Notes under the pieces: model-generated
Database searches by the model: none
What the model saw: the letters and a program-made list of their open reading frames with translations, nothing else
What the model was told of the DNA's origin: nothing
Translations under genes and position numbers: made by a program
Shown here: positions 25,216-32,192 of the stretch, piece after piece
Layout: every line of letters starts with the position of its first letter
How positions within the stretch are numbered: position 1 is the first letter of the stretch
IMG/VR virus record: IMGVR_UViG_3300044675_002010
Location: 1 to 32,665 of that record
Reading direction: 5' to 3' (one strand)
Source of the DNA: a virus
Length of the DNA stretch: 32,665 nucleotides

Positions 25216-26580
25216 ATGAGTAATTATCTTTACGCAAAAGACCCAGGTACAGGAAGTTTTGACCCTATTCTTCAAGACAGTGGTTCACTTCGAACCAGTG
25301 TGCATGGAAGCAACGGGACAGAAGCAGGTGTTACAACCTACGGCTACCTGCGCACCACGAACGAGCCTTCTAGCTGGTTCACAGAGCCATTTGACACGCT
25401 TGATACTACAAACCGTTGGACGACCAAACTCGCCACTGGCACTGCGGCTGTTTCTGCTGGTGTGCTGGCAATTAACTCTAGCACTACGGCAGCGGCGTAT
25501 GGTGGCTTGTCCACTCAGCCAACGTTCACGCCGAACGGATTGAACTTTATTGCCCTTGGTTGCACGTTGATCATCCCGACTTGGACTCAGGCAAATACAA
25601 AGCGCTTTTGGGGATGGGGCTCTGTTCCTGCCACGCCTACTGACTCTATTCCTGTGACAAATGGCGCAGGTTTTGAAATTGATGGGTCTGGCAACTTTCT
25701 AGCTGTGGTGTACGAAACAAACGTGCGAACACAAGCGATCAACATTAACTCCAAAAAGGTTGCCAACAATTTCCCGTTCTATACGGCAATCGCCCGCCGC
25801 GCTGATCGCATCGACTTCTATGTCAATGACACCCTGACGCCGGCTGCGACGATCTTGATCCCGACACTGGACATCTCGACGCTGCCCGCGTACCTGATTG
25901 CTGTGAACGGTGCTGTTGCTCCTGCTGCCGCTGCTACGATGAACATCACTGCATTCGGCATTGCAGACACCGGCCAGAACGCTCAGTCGATCAAAGACCC
26001 GACCAACCCGTTCTGGCAAGCAGGCGTTACAAAGCCTTCCACGGCTGTTGCTGCTACTCAATCTGCCCTGGCTGTCGCTCTGCACCCAACTAGTGCTTTG
26101 AACGGGCAGAGTGCTCACGATGCTGTTGTTGCTGGCTCTCCTGTACGTCTGGCTGGTCGTGCCTTGTCGGCCGCTTACGCCACTGTTGCAACTGGAGACA
26201 CGGCTGATCTGATGACCACGCTGCAAGGTGTTCTCACTGTCCGTCCATACACTATTCCCGAACTTGAGTGGAGTTATGCCTCTGCTGCCGGCGGTGTCGT
26301 CAACACGACCGACGTGGTTCTGTCTGCAGCTGCTGGTGCTGGTTTGCGTCGCTATATCAAAAGCATGACCCTGAGCAACAACAGCGCAACGGCGACTGAA
26401 GTGGTTTTGAAGGATGGTGCAACAATCATCTGGCGTGGGCATTTGCCTGCTAATGCGCCAAATCTTCACATTGATTTCGGAACTCCACTGCGTACAACGG
26501 CTAATGCTGCGCTGAACTTCGCGTGTATTACTACAGCCGCAGCTGTGTACGTCAACGCACAAGGATACACTGCACCATGA
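25216..26580 (+). CDS. virion protein of unknown role
   Basis: A 454-residue protein, probably structural. It is Ala/Thr/Ser-rich and beta-type. Residues ~50-250 look like a concanavalin-like sandwich (WFTEPFDTLDTTNRWTTKLATGTAAVSAGVLAI; RRADRIDFYVNDT). The last ~110 residues (PELEWSYASAAGGVVNTTDVVLSAAAGAGLRRYI to YVNAQGYTAP) form a compact beta domain of a type that recurs at the C-terminus of phage surface proteins. The middle of the gene is GC-richer than its neighbours, as in the fibre gene, which suggests exchange. It lies after lysis genes, so it may be a late-added appendage or head-surface protein. Confidence 0.65.
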   Translation: MSNYLYAKDPGTGSFDPILQDSGSLRTSVHGSNGTEAGVTTYGYLRTTNEPSSWFTEPFDTLDTTNRWTTKLATGTAAVSAGVLAINSSTTAAAYGGLSTQPTFTPNGLNFIALGCTLIIPTWTQANTKRFWGWGSVPATPTDSIPVTNGAGFEIDGSGNFLAVVYETNVRTQAININSKKVANNFPFYTAIARRADRIDFYVNDTLTPAATILIPTLDISTLPAYLIAVNGAVAPAAAATMNITAFGIADTGQNAQSIKDPTNPFWQAGVTKPSTAVAATQSALAVALHPTSALNGQSAHDAVVAGSPVRLAGRALSAAYATVATGDTADLMTTLQGVLTVRPYTIPELEWSYASAAGGVVNTTDVVLSAAAGAGLRRYIKSMTLSNNSATATEVVLKDGATIIWRGHLPANAPNLHIDFGTPLRTTANAALNFACITTAAAVYVNAQGYTAP

Positions 26581-26750
26581 TTGATATTCAAAGTAAAGAG
26601 TATGATTCTGCTGCTAAAGGTTGGCATGTTCATGCGGTTGCTGATCTCAAGTCTGGCACTCGTCGCGGTTTGCATTTTGTTGCTCTTTTGAGCAAAGCCA
26701 CAGAGGAAGAATTGCAAGAAGCAATTCGTCTAATGTACGAACCTGAATGA
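26577..26750 (+). CDS. small conserved-looking protein
   Basis: A 57-residue protein, starting at an ATG that overlaps the previous stop (ATGA). It reads MIDIQSKEYDSAAKGWHVHAV and ends with a helix (KATEEELQEAIRLMYEPE). Its stop overlaps the next ATG in the same way, so three genes are coupled in series. No family recognised; the layout strand-strand-helix suggests a small folded domain. Confidence 0.6.
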   Translation: MIDIQSKEYDSAAKGWHVHAVADLKSGTRRGLHFVALLSKATEEELQEAIRLMYEPE

Positions 26751-27025
26751 AAGACTCAAGGCTAAAGAAGGCTGGTGTGGAGGGCTATAACAAGCCCAAG
26801 CGCACACCAAACCACCCTACCAAGTCGCATGTCGTTGTAGCCAAAGAAGGCGATAAAATTAAGACAATTCGATTTGGACAACAGGGTGTCTCTGGCTCTC
26901 CTAGGAAAGAGGGGGAATCAGAGGCTTCTAGGAAACGCAGGGAATCTTTCAAAGCCCGTCATGCAAGCAACATTGCCAAAGGCAAAATGAGTGCTGCGTG
27001 GTGGTCTTCAAAAACAAAGTGGTGA
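26747..27025 (+). CDS. small basic phage protein (DUF6321-like)
   Basis: A 92-residue basic protein that I recognise from many podovirus and myovirus genomes: KDSRLKKAGVEGYNKPKRTPNHPTKSH, then IKTIRFGQQGVSGSP and RRESFKARHASNIAKGKMSAAWWSSKTKW. It contains F/R-rich segments and ends in KxKW. The role is unknown; the charge suggests nucleic acid contact. The ATGA overlap couples it to the gene before it. It is the last plus-strand gene before the bidirectional terminator. Confidence 0.75.
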   Translation: MKDSRLKKAGVEGYNKPKRTPNHPTKSHVVVAKEGDKIKTIRFGQQGVSGSPRKEGESEASRKRRESFKARHASNIAKGKMSAAWWSSKTKW

Positions 27026-27043
27026 ATCTAGTCAAATGGTAAT

Positions 27044-27084
27044 AAAAAAGCCCCCAAGGAGTTGCTTCCAAGGGGGCTTTTTTT
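27044..27084. terminator. bidirectional terminator between convergent blocks
   Basis: GCCCCC (27050-27055) pairs with GGGGGC (27072-27077). The stem is flanked by six A residues on the left and seven T residues on the right, so it terminates transcripts from both directions. It lies exactly where the late (plus) and early (minus) operons meet. Confidence 0.92.
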
Positions 27085-27089
27085 ATGTC

Positions 27090-27278
27090 TTAAATTTTCT
27101 CAATGGACATTCCCAATACTCGTGCGTAGCTCAGGTCTGGATGAGTCGCATGAGGGAAACCCCCCGCCAGTACACGGATATACTTCCGCAAGGCTGCTCG
27201 GGCCTGATTGTAGCTGGCGAACAGTCCATGCAATTGCTTTGGAATGCTCCCCTTCTTCCGCTTGATTCGATACTTCAT
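27090..27278 (-). CDS. small basic protein, last gene of minus operon
   Basis: A 62-residue protein, MKYRIKRKKGSIPKQLHG with FASYNQARAALRKYIRVLAGG. The start at 27278 is chosen because AAAGGATTAA lies directly upstream, the same signal used at other genes here. The YRxxRKxGSxPxxLxGxxASYxQARxALRKY pattern resembles small proteins in phage nucleotide-metabolism operons. It overlaps the 3' part of the preceding gene by 179 bases in another frame. Of the two frames, this one looks more like a real protein. Function unknown. Confidence 0.65.
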   Translation of the reverse strand: MKYRIKRKKGSIPKQLHGLFASYNQARAALRKYIRVLAGGFPHATHPDLSYARVLGMSIEKI

Positions 27279-27450
27279 GCTTAATCCTTTCAGTGTATAG
27301 GGTGGCATCCATCAACTCTTCTTGGAGATGTGTTAGCCAGTCAGTGAGAGATAGGTCTTGTCGTTCAAGTGTAGTGTTGTACTTCTTTATGCCGGCTTCA
27401 CTTCGACTCCTGTACTTAGAGATGACAGACTCAACGTGGCTGTCACGCAT
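27100..27450 (-). CDS. phage protein with possibly overextended C-terminus
   Basis: A 116-residue frame. The first ~55 residues (MRDSHVESVISKYRSRSEAGIKKYNTTLERQDLSLTDWLTHLQEELMDATLYTERIKHE) match a small helical protein common in phages, which resembles all-alpha NTP pyrophosphohydrolase (MazG-like) cores: KYxxRSxxGIKKYxTTL and HLQEELMDATLY with acidic EE...D residues. Family members as I remember them end soon after ERLK; here the frame runs on for 50 residues through the start of the next gene. Either the C-terminus is a real overlap or an indel has removed the natural stop. The start overlaps the previous stop by 8 bases. Confidence 0.65.
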   Translation of the reverse strand: MRDSHVESVISKYRSRSEAGIKKYNTTLERQDLSLTDWLTHLQEELMDATLYTERIKHEVSNQAEEGEHSKAIAWTVRQLQSGPSSLAEVYPCTGGGFPSCDSSRPELRTSIGNVH

Positions 27451-27640
27451 ATTGCAACTCTTCAAAACTCTTCAGCAAAGCTGCACGCTTGCGCCTACGT
27501 TCTTGGCTGTCACAAAACTCCTTCAACTCTGAAGTGAGGCTTCTAAGTTCCTCGTAGTTCAAGTCAAGTTTATTGAAACGATTCTGTGTATCGGTCAACA
27601 CATAGCATCCACCAAGATCATGTTCACTAACTTTAATCAC
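27443..27640 (-). CDS. small protein after NrdA
   Basis: A 65-residue protein starting at GTG 27640, chosen because CGGAGAA sits at the right distance, after the NrdA stop. It begins VIKVSEHDLGGCYVLTDTQNRFNKLDL and ends in a charged helix (LKEFCDSQERRRKRAALLKSFEELQYA). No family recognised; nothing shows a catalytic motif. It is the first gene after the ribonucleotide reductase pair and overlaps the next gene by 8 bases. Confidence 0.65.
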   Translation of the reverse strand: MIKVSEHDLGGCYVLTDTQNRFNKLDLNYEELRSLTSELKEFCDSQERRRKRAALLKSFEELQYA

Positions 27641-27651
27641 GATATTCTCCG

Positions 27652-29298
27652 TTATTGACAAACTTCGCACTCGCCTGTAGAACCCTTAACACCTGCTAGT
27701 GTGTACATATAGTACAAGCCAACAATCTTTTCGTCAAGGAACGCTTTCTTATGCACTGCACTAATCACATCTTCACTTTCATCTGCTGAGAAGAACAGAT
27801 TGACACTCTGCCACTGGTCAATGAACTGACTGCGCTGTGAAGCGTGACGCAACACTGCCATCTGGTCAATTTCAAACGCTGTCTTAAACACCTTCTTCTC
27901 TTCATCAGAAAGCCAAGAGACATGTTGAACACTGCCAAACTTGTCATTCACTTCCTTGATTGCAGCTTCCACATCTTCGCATCGTTCTTTCACAACGTCA
28001 AGCAACACAGGGTCAATTCGATCAACATTCCCTGCTGCTGTTGTTTGTGTAAACGTAAACGCAGGGCATGGGTTGATTCCCTCAGACACACCACCCATCA
28101 ACAATGCAGTGCTCTTTGTTGGTGCAATTGCAATGAGGCTTGCATTGTTTTTACTAGCCTTCTTCGCATTGGTTGACAACTTCTCAAAGATTTCCATGTT
28201 CAGCCAGCCAGCTTCCAGGCTTTCCCACGGAATGCGCTTTTGCATCAGCAACGTGTGGTAGCCACAGACACCAAGGCCCAAGGCTCTATAACGCTCTGTA
28301 AAGCGACGAATCTTCTCGAAGCCAGCTACCCCCCAACTCTTGTCCAGAAACTCATCTACGACGCAATTAAGGAACTCTACAGCCCATGCAACATAACAAT
28401 CTTCAGTGCCTAGCTTCTCGTTAATCTTGTCCCAATGCACAAGGTTCAAACTGGACAACACACAAGAGTAGGTGTGCTGCTCATCACTTGGCAACAAGAT
28501 TTCAGAGCAAAGATTTGATGCCTTATTCGTGCCTTTGTATGCCTTTGGCAACTTCCGATTTGCCTTGTCAACAAACCAGAAATAGCCCTTGCCTGTCACT
28601 GCCTTGGCTTTAAGCGCTTTTTGATAGCGACGAACAGCATCGGTATCTCCTGCATTAAGACGCGCAATAAAAGCATCAGAGATATTCCAGCCAACATTAA
28701 GATCGTCAGGAGAAGCAACAAGGTAGTCACACAACTCATCAAAATCTCCGTGGTCAATCGGTAAATATCCTGCAAAAGCTCCACGCCTATTACTTCCTTG
28801 TGATACAAGTTGCATGTCTGCAACAAAACTCTTGAAGAGAGGCACTACGCCAGAAGCCTTGCCCTTCCCCTTAAATGGGGTTCCACGCTTGCGAACATCC
28901 CCCAGGTAGGCTGATGTACCAAAGCCCATCTTTGTGAGCATAGCAGTTTCATGCTTGGCCCGGTAGAACCCGTCTACGCTGTCTTCAACGTAGCTACCAG
29001 CGCAAGAGATAGGAAAGCCCCGGTCAGTTCCCATGTTTGATAGCACAGGAGTAGAGGGTGAGAGAATACCATCCCATAGCATGTTGAAGAAAACTTCTCT
29101 TGCATTTGGCTTGTCACTGTATTTAGCTGCTGATGTAGCAATTCGTTCAAATTGTTCTCGGATTGTACGTGCTTCATACAAGTATTTTTGCATGAACATG
29201 GCATATCCGCCTGTCGAGTACCAGGGAGGGGTTTCCCCCCTGGCTTGACTTTTCTTTCGTTCTTCGCTGAGTTTTTCATACTCGTCATTCTTTACCAT
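27652..29298 (-). CDS. nrdA: ribonucleotide reductase large subunit (class I NrdA)
   Basis: A 548-residue alpha subunit that reduces ribonucleoside diphosphates, with NrdB supplying the radical. The catalytic residues are clear: Cys99 in GFPISC and Cys279 in TYSCVL (redox pair), and NLCSE at 262-266 with the thiyl radical Cys264, Asn262 and Glu266. LYYMYT near the C-terminus holds the paired tyrosines of the radical path, and CEVC at 544-547 is the C-terminal cysteine pair for re-reduction. The protein starts directly with the substrate domain; the N-terminal ATP cone of cellular NrdA (~100+ residues) is absent, as in many phages, so allosteric activity control by dATP is probably missing. 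The start overlaps the nrdB stop by 7 bases. Confidence 0.95.
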   Translation of the reverse strand: MVKNDEYEKLSEERKKSQARGETPPWYSTGGYAMFMQKYLYEARTIREQFERIATSAAKYSDKPNAREVFFNMLWDGILSPSTPVLSNMGTDRGFPISCAGSYVEDSVDGFYRAKHETAMLTKMGFGTSAYLGDVRKRGTPFKGKGKASGVVPLFKSFVADMQLVSQGSNRRGAFAGYLPIDHGDFDELCDYLVASPDDLNVGWNISDAFIARLNAGDTDAVRRYQKALKAKAVTGKGYFWFVDKANRKLPKAYKGTNKASNLCSEILLPSDEQHTYSCVLSSLNLVHWDKINEKLGTEDCYVAWAVEFLNCVVDEFLDKSWGVAGFEKIRRFTERYRALGLGVCGYHTLLMQKRIPWESLEAGWLNMEIFEKLSTNAKKASKNNASLIAIAPTKSTALLMGGVSEGINPCPAFTFTQTTAAGNVDRIDPVLLDVVKERCEDVEAAIKEVNDKFGSVQHVSWLSDEEKKVFKTAFEIDQMAVLRHASQRSQFIDQWQSVNLFFSADESEDVISAVHKKAFLDEKIVGLYYMYTLAGVKGSTGECEVCQ

Positions 29299-30245
29299 GA
29301 AAATGCTTTCTCGTTCCAGTCTCGTCGGTATTCTTTGCCAATGCCAGCAAAGAAGTCGTTAAATGCAAACCCTGTAATGTCTTTGTAAAACCACTCTGCA
29401 ATCGGATTGTACTTTGGTTTATACAAAGCCTTCAGGCCGAGATTTTTAAGGCACAGGTCAATTCGGTGTTCCACAAAATGTTTCATCTGCGTAGCCGTAA
29501 TACCTGATATTTCACCCACCTCAAACACTTTGTCAATAATGAGTGTTTCGTGTTGATACAGTATTTTTGCAGCATCGTAAATTTTCTCCGATACGTCGCC
29601 ACCAATTTGCTCTTGCAGGGCACGATAACACCAAGCCCCCGCTTCTGCATGTAGGGCTTCATCACGTACCGAGAATGCAATGCCACGACAAACATTGTTC
29701 AGTTTGTTTTTTCCGTTTGCTTGGAAGTGCTTAAGGAATGCGAAAGCACTATACAACACAGCACCTTCGACAAGGCTAAATACAGCCGTTGAATATAGGT
29801 CATCTTCATCACTTAGTGCCTTGTCAATAAACTCCATCCGTTCTTTCAGGTCTGGGTCTTCCACGTAGCTTGTGTAAAAACTGTCAGTGCTTACGTTCAA
29901 AGCCTCGTTCAACTTGGCATAGAACGGAGCATGCACAGCAAGCTCAAACATGGAGAACACAGAAGCCATACGTGTAAACTCTGGCCGAGGGAATGTCTTT
30001 ACAAAGCGGCTTCCCCAATACTCTCCACCAGCACGAAGCTCATACAACGTGAACAATCGAAGCGTTGTAAGAACTCCATGCTTCTCTGCCGGAGTCATGT
30101 CAACAAGAATGCTTTGAACATCCTTCTCAACGTTGATTTCCCCAGGCAACCAGAAAATCTCAAGCTGCCTGTCTGCATACTCAATAGGAACTTTATACTT
30201 TGCTACAATACTTTCTGTTGGAACTTGGATGTCAGCGGAAGTCAC
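29292..30245 (-). CDS. nrdB: ribonucleotide reductase small subunit (class I NrdB)
   Basis: A 317-residue beta subunit that houses the metal cofactor and radical. GTG at 30245 is chosen because GGAGG lies 5 bases upstream; a longer frame to 30350 lies inside the mazG gene. Ligand candidates: Glu69 (TLYELRAGG), Glu101 and His105 (FELAVHAPFY), with Tyr109 at the radical position; in the second half Glu160 (SLVEGAVLYSAF) and Glu196/His199 (RDEALH). The second ExxH is canonical. The first is ExxxH rather than ExxH, which needs checking against phage relatives. The C-terminal tail (DWNEKAFSW) should bind NrdA. Confidence 0.93.
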   Translation of the reverse strand: MTSADIQVPTESIVAKYKVPIEYADRQLEIFWLPGEINVEKDVQSILVDMTPAEKHGVLTTLRLFTLYELRAGGEYWGSRFVKTFPRPEFTRMASVFSMFELAVHAPFYAKLNEALNVSTDSFYTSYVEDPDLKERMEFIDKALSDEDDLYSTAVFSLVEGAVLYSAFAFLKHFQANGKNKLNNVCRGIAFSVRDEALHAEAGAWCYRALQEQIGGDVSEKIYDAAKILYQHETLIIDKVFEVGEISGITATQMKHFVEHRIDLCLKNLGLKALYKPKYNPIAEWFYKDITGFAFNDFFAGIGKEYRRDWNEKAFSW

Positions 30246-30561
30246 CAGAGCCTCCAATCTTTTTACGTGCTGCCCGGTCAGTGAGTTTCTTGATGTTCTC
30301 TTCCATAGCACGTTCAAGAGGGATGCCGTAGTAGTGCGCCAGTGTTGCAATATGCCACATCAAGTCACCAAGCTCATTCTCCAACTTAATCAAGTAATAC
30401 TCATATTCTGAATCACTCTCTTTGTCAGAATCACGTAGAAACTTCTGACGAACACCCATCACCTCGCCTGCTTCTGAAGCAAGCCCTGCAAAGATGGCTT
30501 CAAGGGTGTAGCTTGAAAGGCGAAAGCTCTCAGCCTTCTTTTGGTATTCATTCGGTGTCAT
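30232..30561 (-). CDS. MazG-like NTP pyrophosphohydrolase
   Basis: A 109-residue all-helical pyrophosphohydrolase that probably hydrolyses non-canonical or excess (d)NTPs to the monophosphate and pyrophosphate. It shows the metal-binding pattern: LASEAGEVMGVRQKF (E..xE) and KLENELGDLMWHIATLA (E..xELGD), followed by the conserved NIKKLTDRAARKKIGGSGDFR tail. ATG 30561 has GAGG upstream and overlaps the previous tiny ORF by 14 bases; its stop overlaps nrdB by 14 bases. It sits with nrdA, nrdB and thyX in one operon, which suggests housekeeping of the dNTP pool, or degradation of a stress nucleotide such as (p)ppGpp; the latter is inference. Confidence 0.88.
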   Translation of the reverse strand: MTPNEYQKKAESFRLSSYTLEAIFAGLASEAGEVMGVRQKFLRDSDKESDSEYEYYLIKLENELGDLMWHIATLAHYYGIPLERAMEENIKKLTDRAARKKIGGSGDFR

Positions 30562-30697
30562 CTTCGTCCTCTTCAACGTTCTCGTAGTATTCCAGGGTGT
30601 CACGCAGATTAGTGCGGAAACTTGGGTCTAGTGAATACACATCGTCAGCATTCTCTTCGATGCTACTCAAAATATCTTCAATACATGGAATACTCAT
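30548..30697 (-). CDS. small acidic protein upstream of MazG
   Basis: A 49-residue acidic protein: MSIPCIEDILSSIEENADDV, SLDPSFRTNLRDTLEYYENVEEDEDDTE. The start at 30697 lies 2 bases after the previous stop, with a weak GAAAGA site. The final DNA (GAAGAGGACGAAGATGA) serves as the ribosome binding region and start of mazG. The strong acidity could mimic DNA, but no such role is shown. Too short for ordinary gene callers; accepted because of its tight coupling on both sides. Confidence 0.55.
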   Translation of the reverse strand: MSIPCIEDILSSIEENADDVYSLDPSFRTNLRDTLEYYENVEEDEDDTE

Positions 30698-30699
30698 TC

Positions 30700-30822
30700 T
30701 TATTCTTTCAACAATGCAAATTCAATAATGCCAAGGTAGAGAGAGAAATGAAAGTCTTCTTCTTTACTTCCAAATTCAAACCCGAGATTAAATCCACAAA
30801 CAAATCGCCAAGCAAAAATCAT
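30700..30822 (-). CDS. tiny hydrophobic protein
   Basis: A 40-residue protein, MIFAWRFVCGFNLGFEFGSK followed by EEDFHFSLYLGIIEFALLKE. It begins at an ATG that overlaps the previous stop (ATGA). It is aromatic-rich and mildly hydrophobic but has no convincing membrane span. Family unknown. The coupling to both neighbours is the main support. Confidence 0.5.
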   Translation of the reverse strand: MIFAWRFVCGFNLGFEFGSKEEDFHFSLYLGIIEFALLKE

Positions 30823-30983
30823 CGCCCTGTACTCCTAACAGTTTCAAGAATTTTCATTTGAACATCAACACCGATCAAGTTCCACCAATCAATGTCTTTC
30901 AAAACTATTTCTTCAAACGCTTTGACCGTGTGGAAGATGTGGCTTTCTTCGTAGAACTCGTCCCAATCTTCTTCGTTGTACAT
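30819..30983 (-). CDS. small acidic protein
   Basis: A 54-residue protein, MYNEEDWDEFYEESHIFHTV, KAFEEIVLKDIDWWNLIGV and so on. GAAAGGATTGTAAG just before the ATG is a strong start signal. The N-terminus is strongly acidic and the middle has WW. It overlaps the 3' end of the HNH gene by 79 bases in another frame and its own stop is shared with the next start (ATGA). No family recognised. Confidence 0.55.
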   Translation of the reverse strand: MYNEEDWDEFYEESHIFHTVKAFEEIVLKDIDWWNLIGVDVQMKILETVRSTGR

Positions 30984-31342
30984 CTTACAATCCTTTCTTC
31001 TGCTGTTTTAGCATCGTGGCAATTCTTACACAGAATTTGATACCCGTCAACTTCACACAGCAATCTATCTATAAACACATCCCACGAAACAAAGCCCTTG
31101 GAAGGGTCTACAACAGGCTCAATGTGATCGGCAGCTACCAACTTACCCGGAAACTCTTTCTCGCATCCAGCGCATTTGTAGTGCTTTGCAAGCCTGCCTG
31201 TTGCAGTGTTCACCTTTGTTCGCGTGAAGGCTTTGGACAGGGCTTCATTACGTGGCCCCCATTTGCGTGAGAGGGTGCGAAGCCCTCCCACTACAAACGA
31301 ATGAAACCTAGCCTCAGTCCATTGTCCTCCGTTACGCTTCAT
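30905..31342 (-). CDS. HNH endonuclease
   Basis: A 145-residue HNH nuclease of a kind common in phage genomes. It starts MKRNGGQWTEARFHSF and has GGLRTLSRKWGPRNEALSKA, a zinc knuckle CAGC, the catalytic ADHIEPVVDP, then LCKNCHDAK (second cysteine pair and final His). The family usually starts at MKRNGG, so I use 31342; ATG 31357 would add five residues, and neither has a good ribosome binding site. The start lies 11 bases inside the 3' end of the previous gene. The C-terminal tail is lysine/serine-rich and overlaps the next gene. It could be a homing nuclease or a host-DNA-degrading nuclease. Confidence 0.85.
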   Translation of the reverse strand: MKRNGGQWTEARFHSFVVGGLRTLSRKWGPRNEALSKAFTRTKVNTATGRLAKHYKCAGCEKEFPGKLVAADHIEPVVDPSKGFVSWDVFIDRLLCEVDGYQILCKNCHDAKTAEERIVRCTTKKIGTSSTKKATSSTRSKRLKK

Positions 31343-31547
31343 CTTGTCGAGCTTCATCTTGCCGACGTTGAAGCAGCTCAATTGCGTGGTTGTCCACACG
31401 ATACCCGTAAGTTGAACTCATAAAATCAAAAATCTTCTCAAGAGCATCGGTGGTAGTGATTCCATCTTTGTTAGTCAAAGACAACTTAGTCGTTTCATCA
31501 AACGCTGTGTAAGAAATTTCAAGAGTTGCAGTAAAATCAGTGTACAT
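31332..31547 (-). CDS. small protein between ThyX and HNH
   Basis: A 71-residue protein (MYTDFTATLEISYTAFDETTK, SLTNKDGITTTDALEKIFDFMSSTYGYRVDNHAIELLQRR, ending QDEARQDEA). GGAGAATTAA gives an excellent start immediately after the thyX stop. The first part is beta-type, the second a helix. The duplicated QDEA at the end may be a small repeat. No family recognised. Confidence 0.65.
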   Translation of the reverse strand: MYTDFTATLEISYTAFDETTKLSLTNKDGITTTDALEKIFDFMSSTYGYRVDNHAIELLQRRQDEARQDEA

Positions 31548-32192
31548 TTAATTCTCCATCAAAGCGTTCCAAGACGCATTAAATTCTTTAGGGATGTTAT
31601 CGCTAATCATCTTAGCGATTTCTTGTGTTTCTTTCTGTGAGTGAGGATCAAGACGCAGCTTGCACACCCGAGCAAAAGCTGCCAAGCTGCCAGTCCAAAC
31701 CCACTCAGTCATCATGTTCTGAGGCAAAATCATTCGAGCCTGCTCAGGGCACACATTCTCACGCAACATCACTTTATACAACTCAAAACACATATTCATT
31801 GCGTCAGAGGGGTATAGAGGGCCAGGAAGCTCAACCATCTCTTCTGAACTTCCTTGCTTCACTGTAGGCGCTTTTGCACGCCAATACAGAGGGTAGTAAA
31901 ACTCTGGCTCACTGTCAACATACCGACGACTCACTTCATTCCACACAAGACCTACTTGGTGTTTCCCAAGCTGTCTTGCCACGAAGATAGGAGCCTTGAT
32001 GCGGAATGTCAAACTGGTGTGCCCGAAAGGAGTCCAGTGGTTGTGCTTTGCTAGGTAACGAATGAGTTTATGATTTTGCTCTTGTGTGTAAAGGTCTGCC
32101 AGCTTGTCAAAGCTAACACGTGCCGCATCACAAACTGCATTATCATTCCCCATAAACCTAACAAGTTCAACTTTTTGTCCGATTGTTTTCAT
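31548..32192 (-). CDS. thyX: FAD-dependent thymidylate synthase
   Basis: A 214-residue ThyX that makes dTMP from dUMP using FAD, NADPH and methylenetetrahydrofolate. The family shape is clear: HWTPFGHTSLTFRIKAPIFVARQLGKHQVGLVWNEVSRRYVDSEPEFYYP. The signature RHRxxSxNExSxRY appears as KHQ(VGLVW)NEVSRRY at residues ~77-91: Asn85, Glu86, Ser88 and Arg are kept while the leading R/R become K/Q and one residue is added. FPTD-like details aside, WRAKAPTVKQGS and LPQNMMTEWVWTGS are typical of phage forms. It complements NrdA/NrdB in dNTP supply. There is no strong ribosome binding site; the start lies inside the upstream gene. Confidence 0.93.
   Translation of the reverse strand: MKTIGQKVELVRFMGNDNAVCDAARVSFDKLADLYTQEQNHKLIRYLAKHNHWTPFGHTSLTFRIKAPIFVARQLGKHQVGLVWNEVSRRYVDSEPEFYYPLYWRAKAPTVKQGSSEEMVELPGPLYPSDAMNMCFELYKVMLRENVCPEQARMILPQNMMTEWVWTGSLAAFARVCKLRLDPHSQKETQEIAKMISDNIPKEFNASWNALMEN

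Noticed and set aside
25699-26562. 287-residue minus-strand frame opposite the GC-rich virion gene
   Set aside because: Antisense shadow; the protein is serine/arginine/cysteine-rich, has no start signal and no recognisable domain.
29931-30411. Plus-strand frames of 92-117 residues over nrdB/mazG
   Set aside because: They oppose well-supported nrdB and mazG genes and have no start signals.
30622-31040. Plus-strand frames of 60-79 residues near the tiny minus-strand ORFs
   Set aside because: The minus-strand frames are linked by ATGA overlaps and strong ribosome binding sites; the plus-strand ones have neither.
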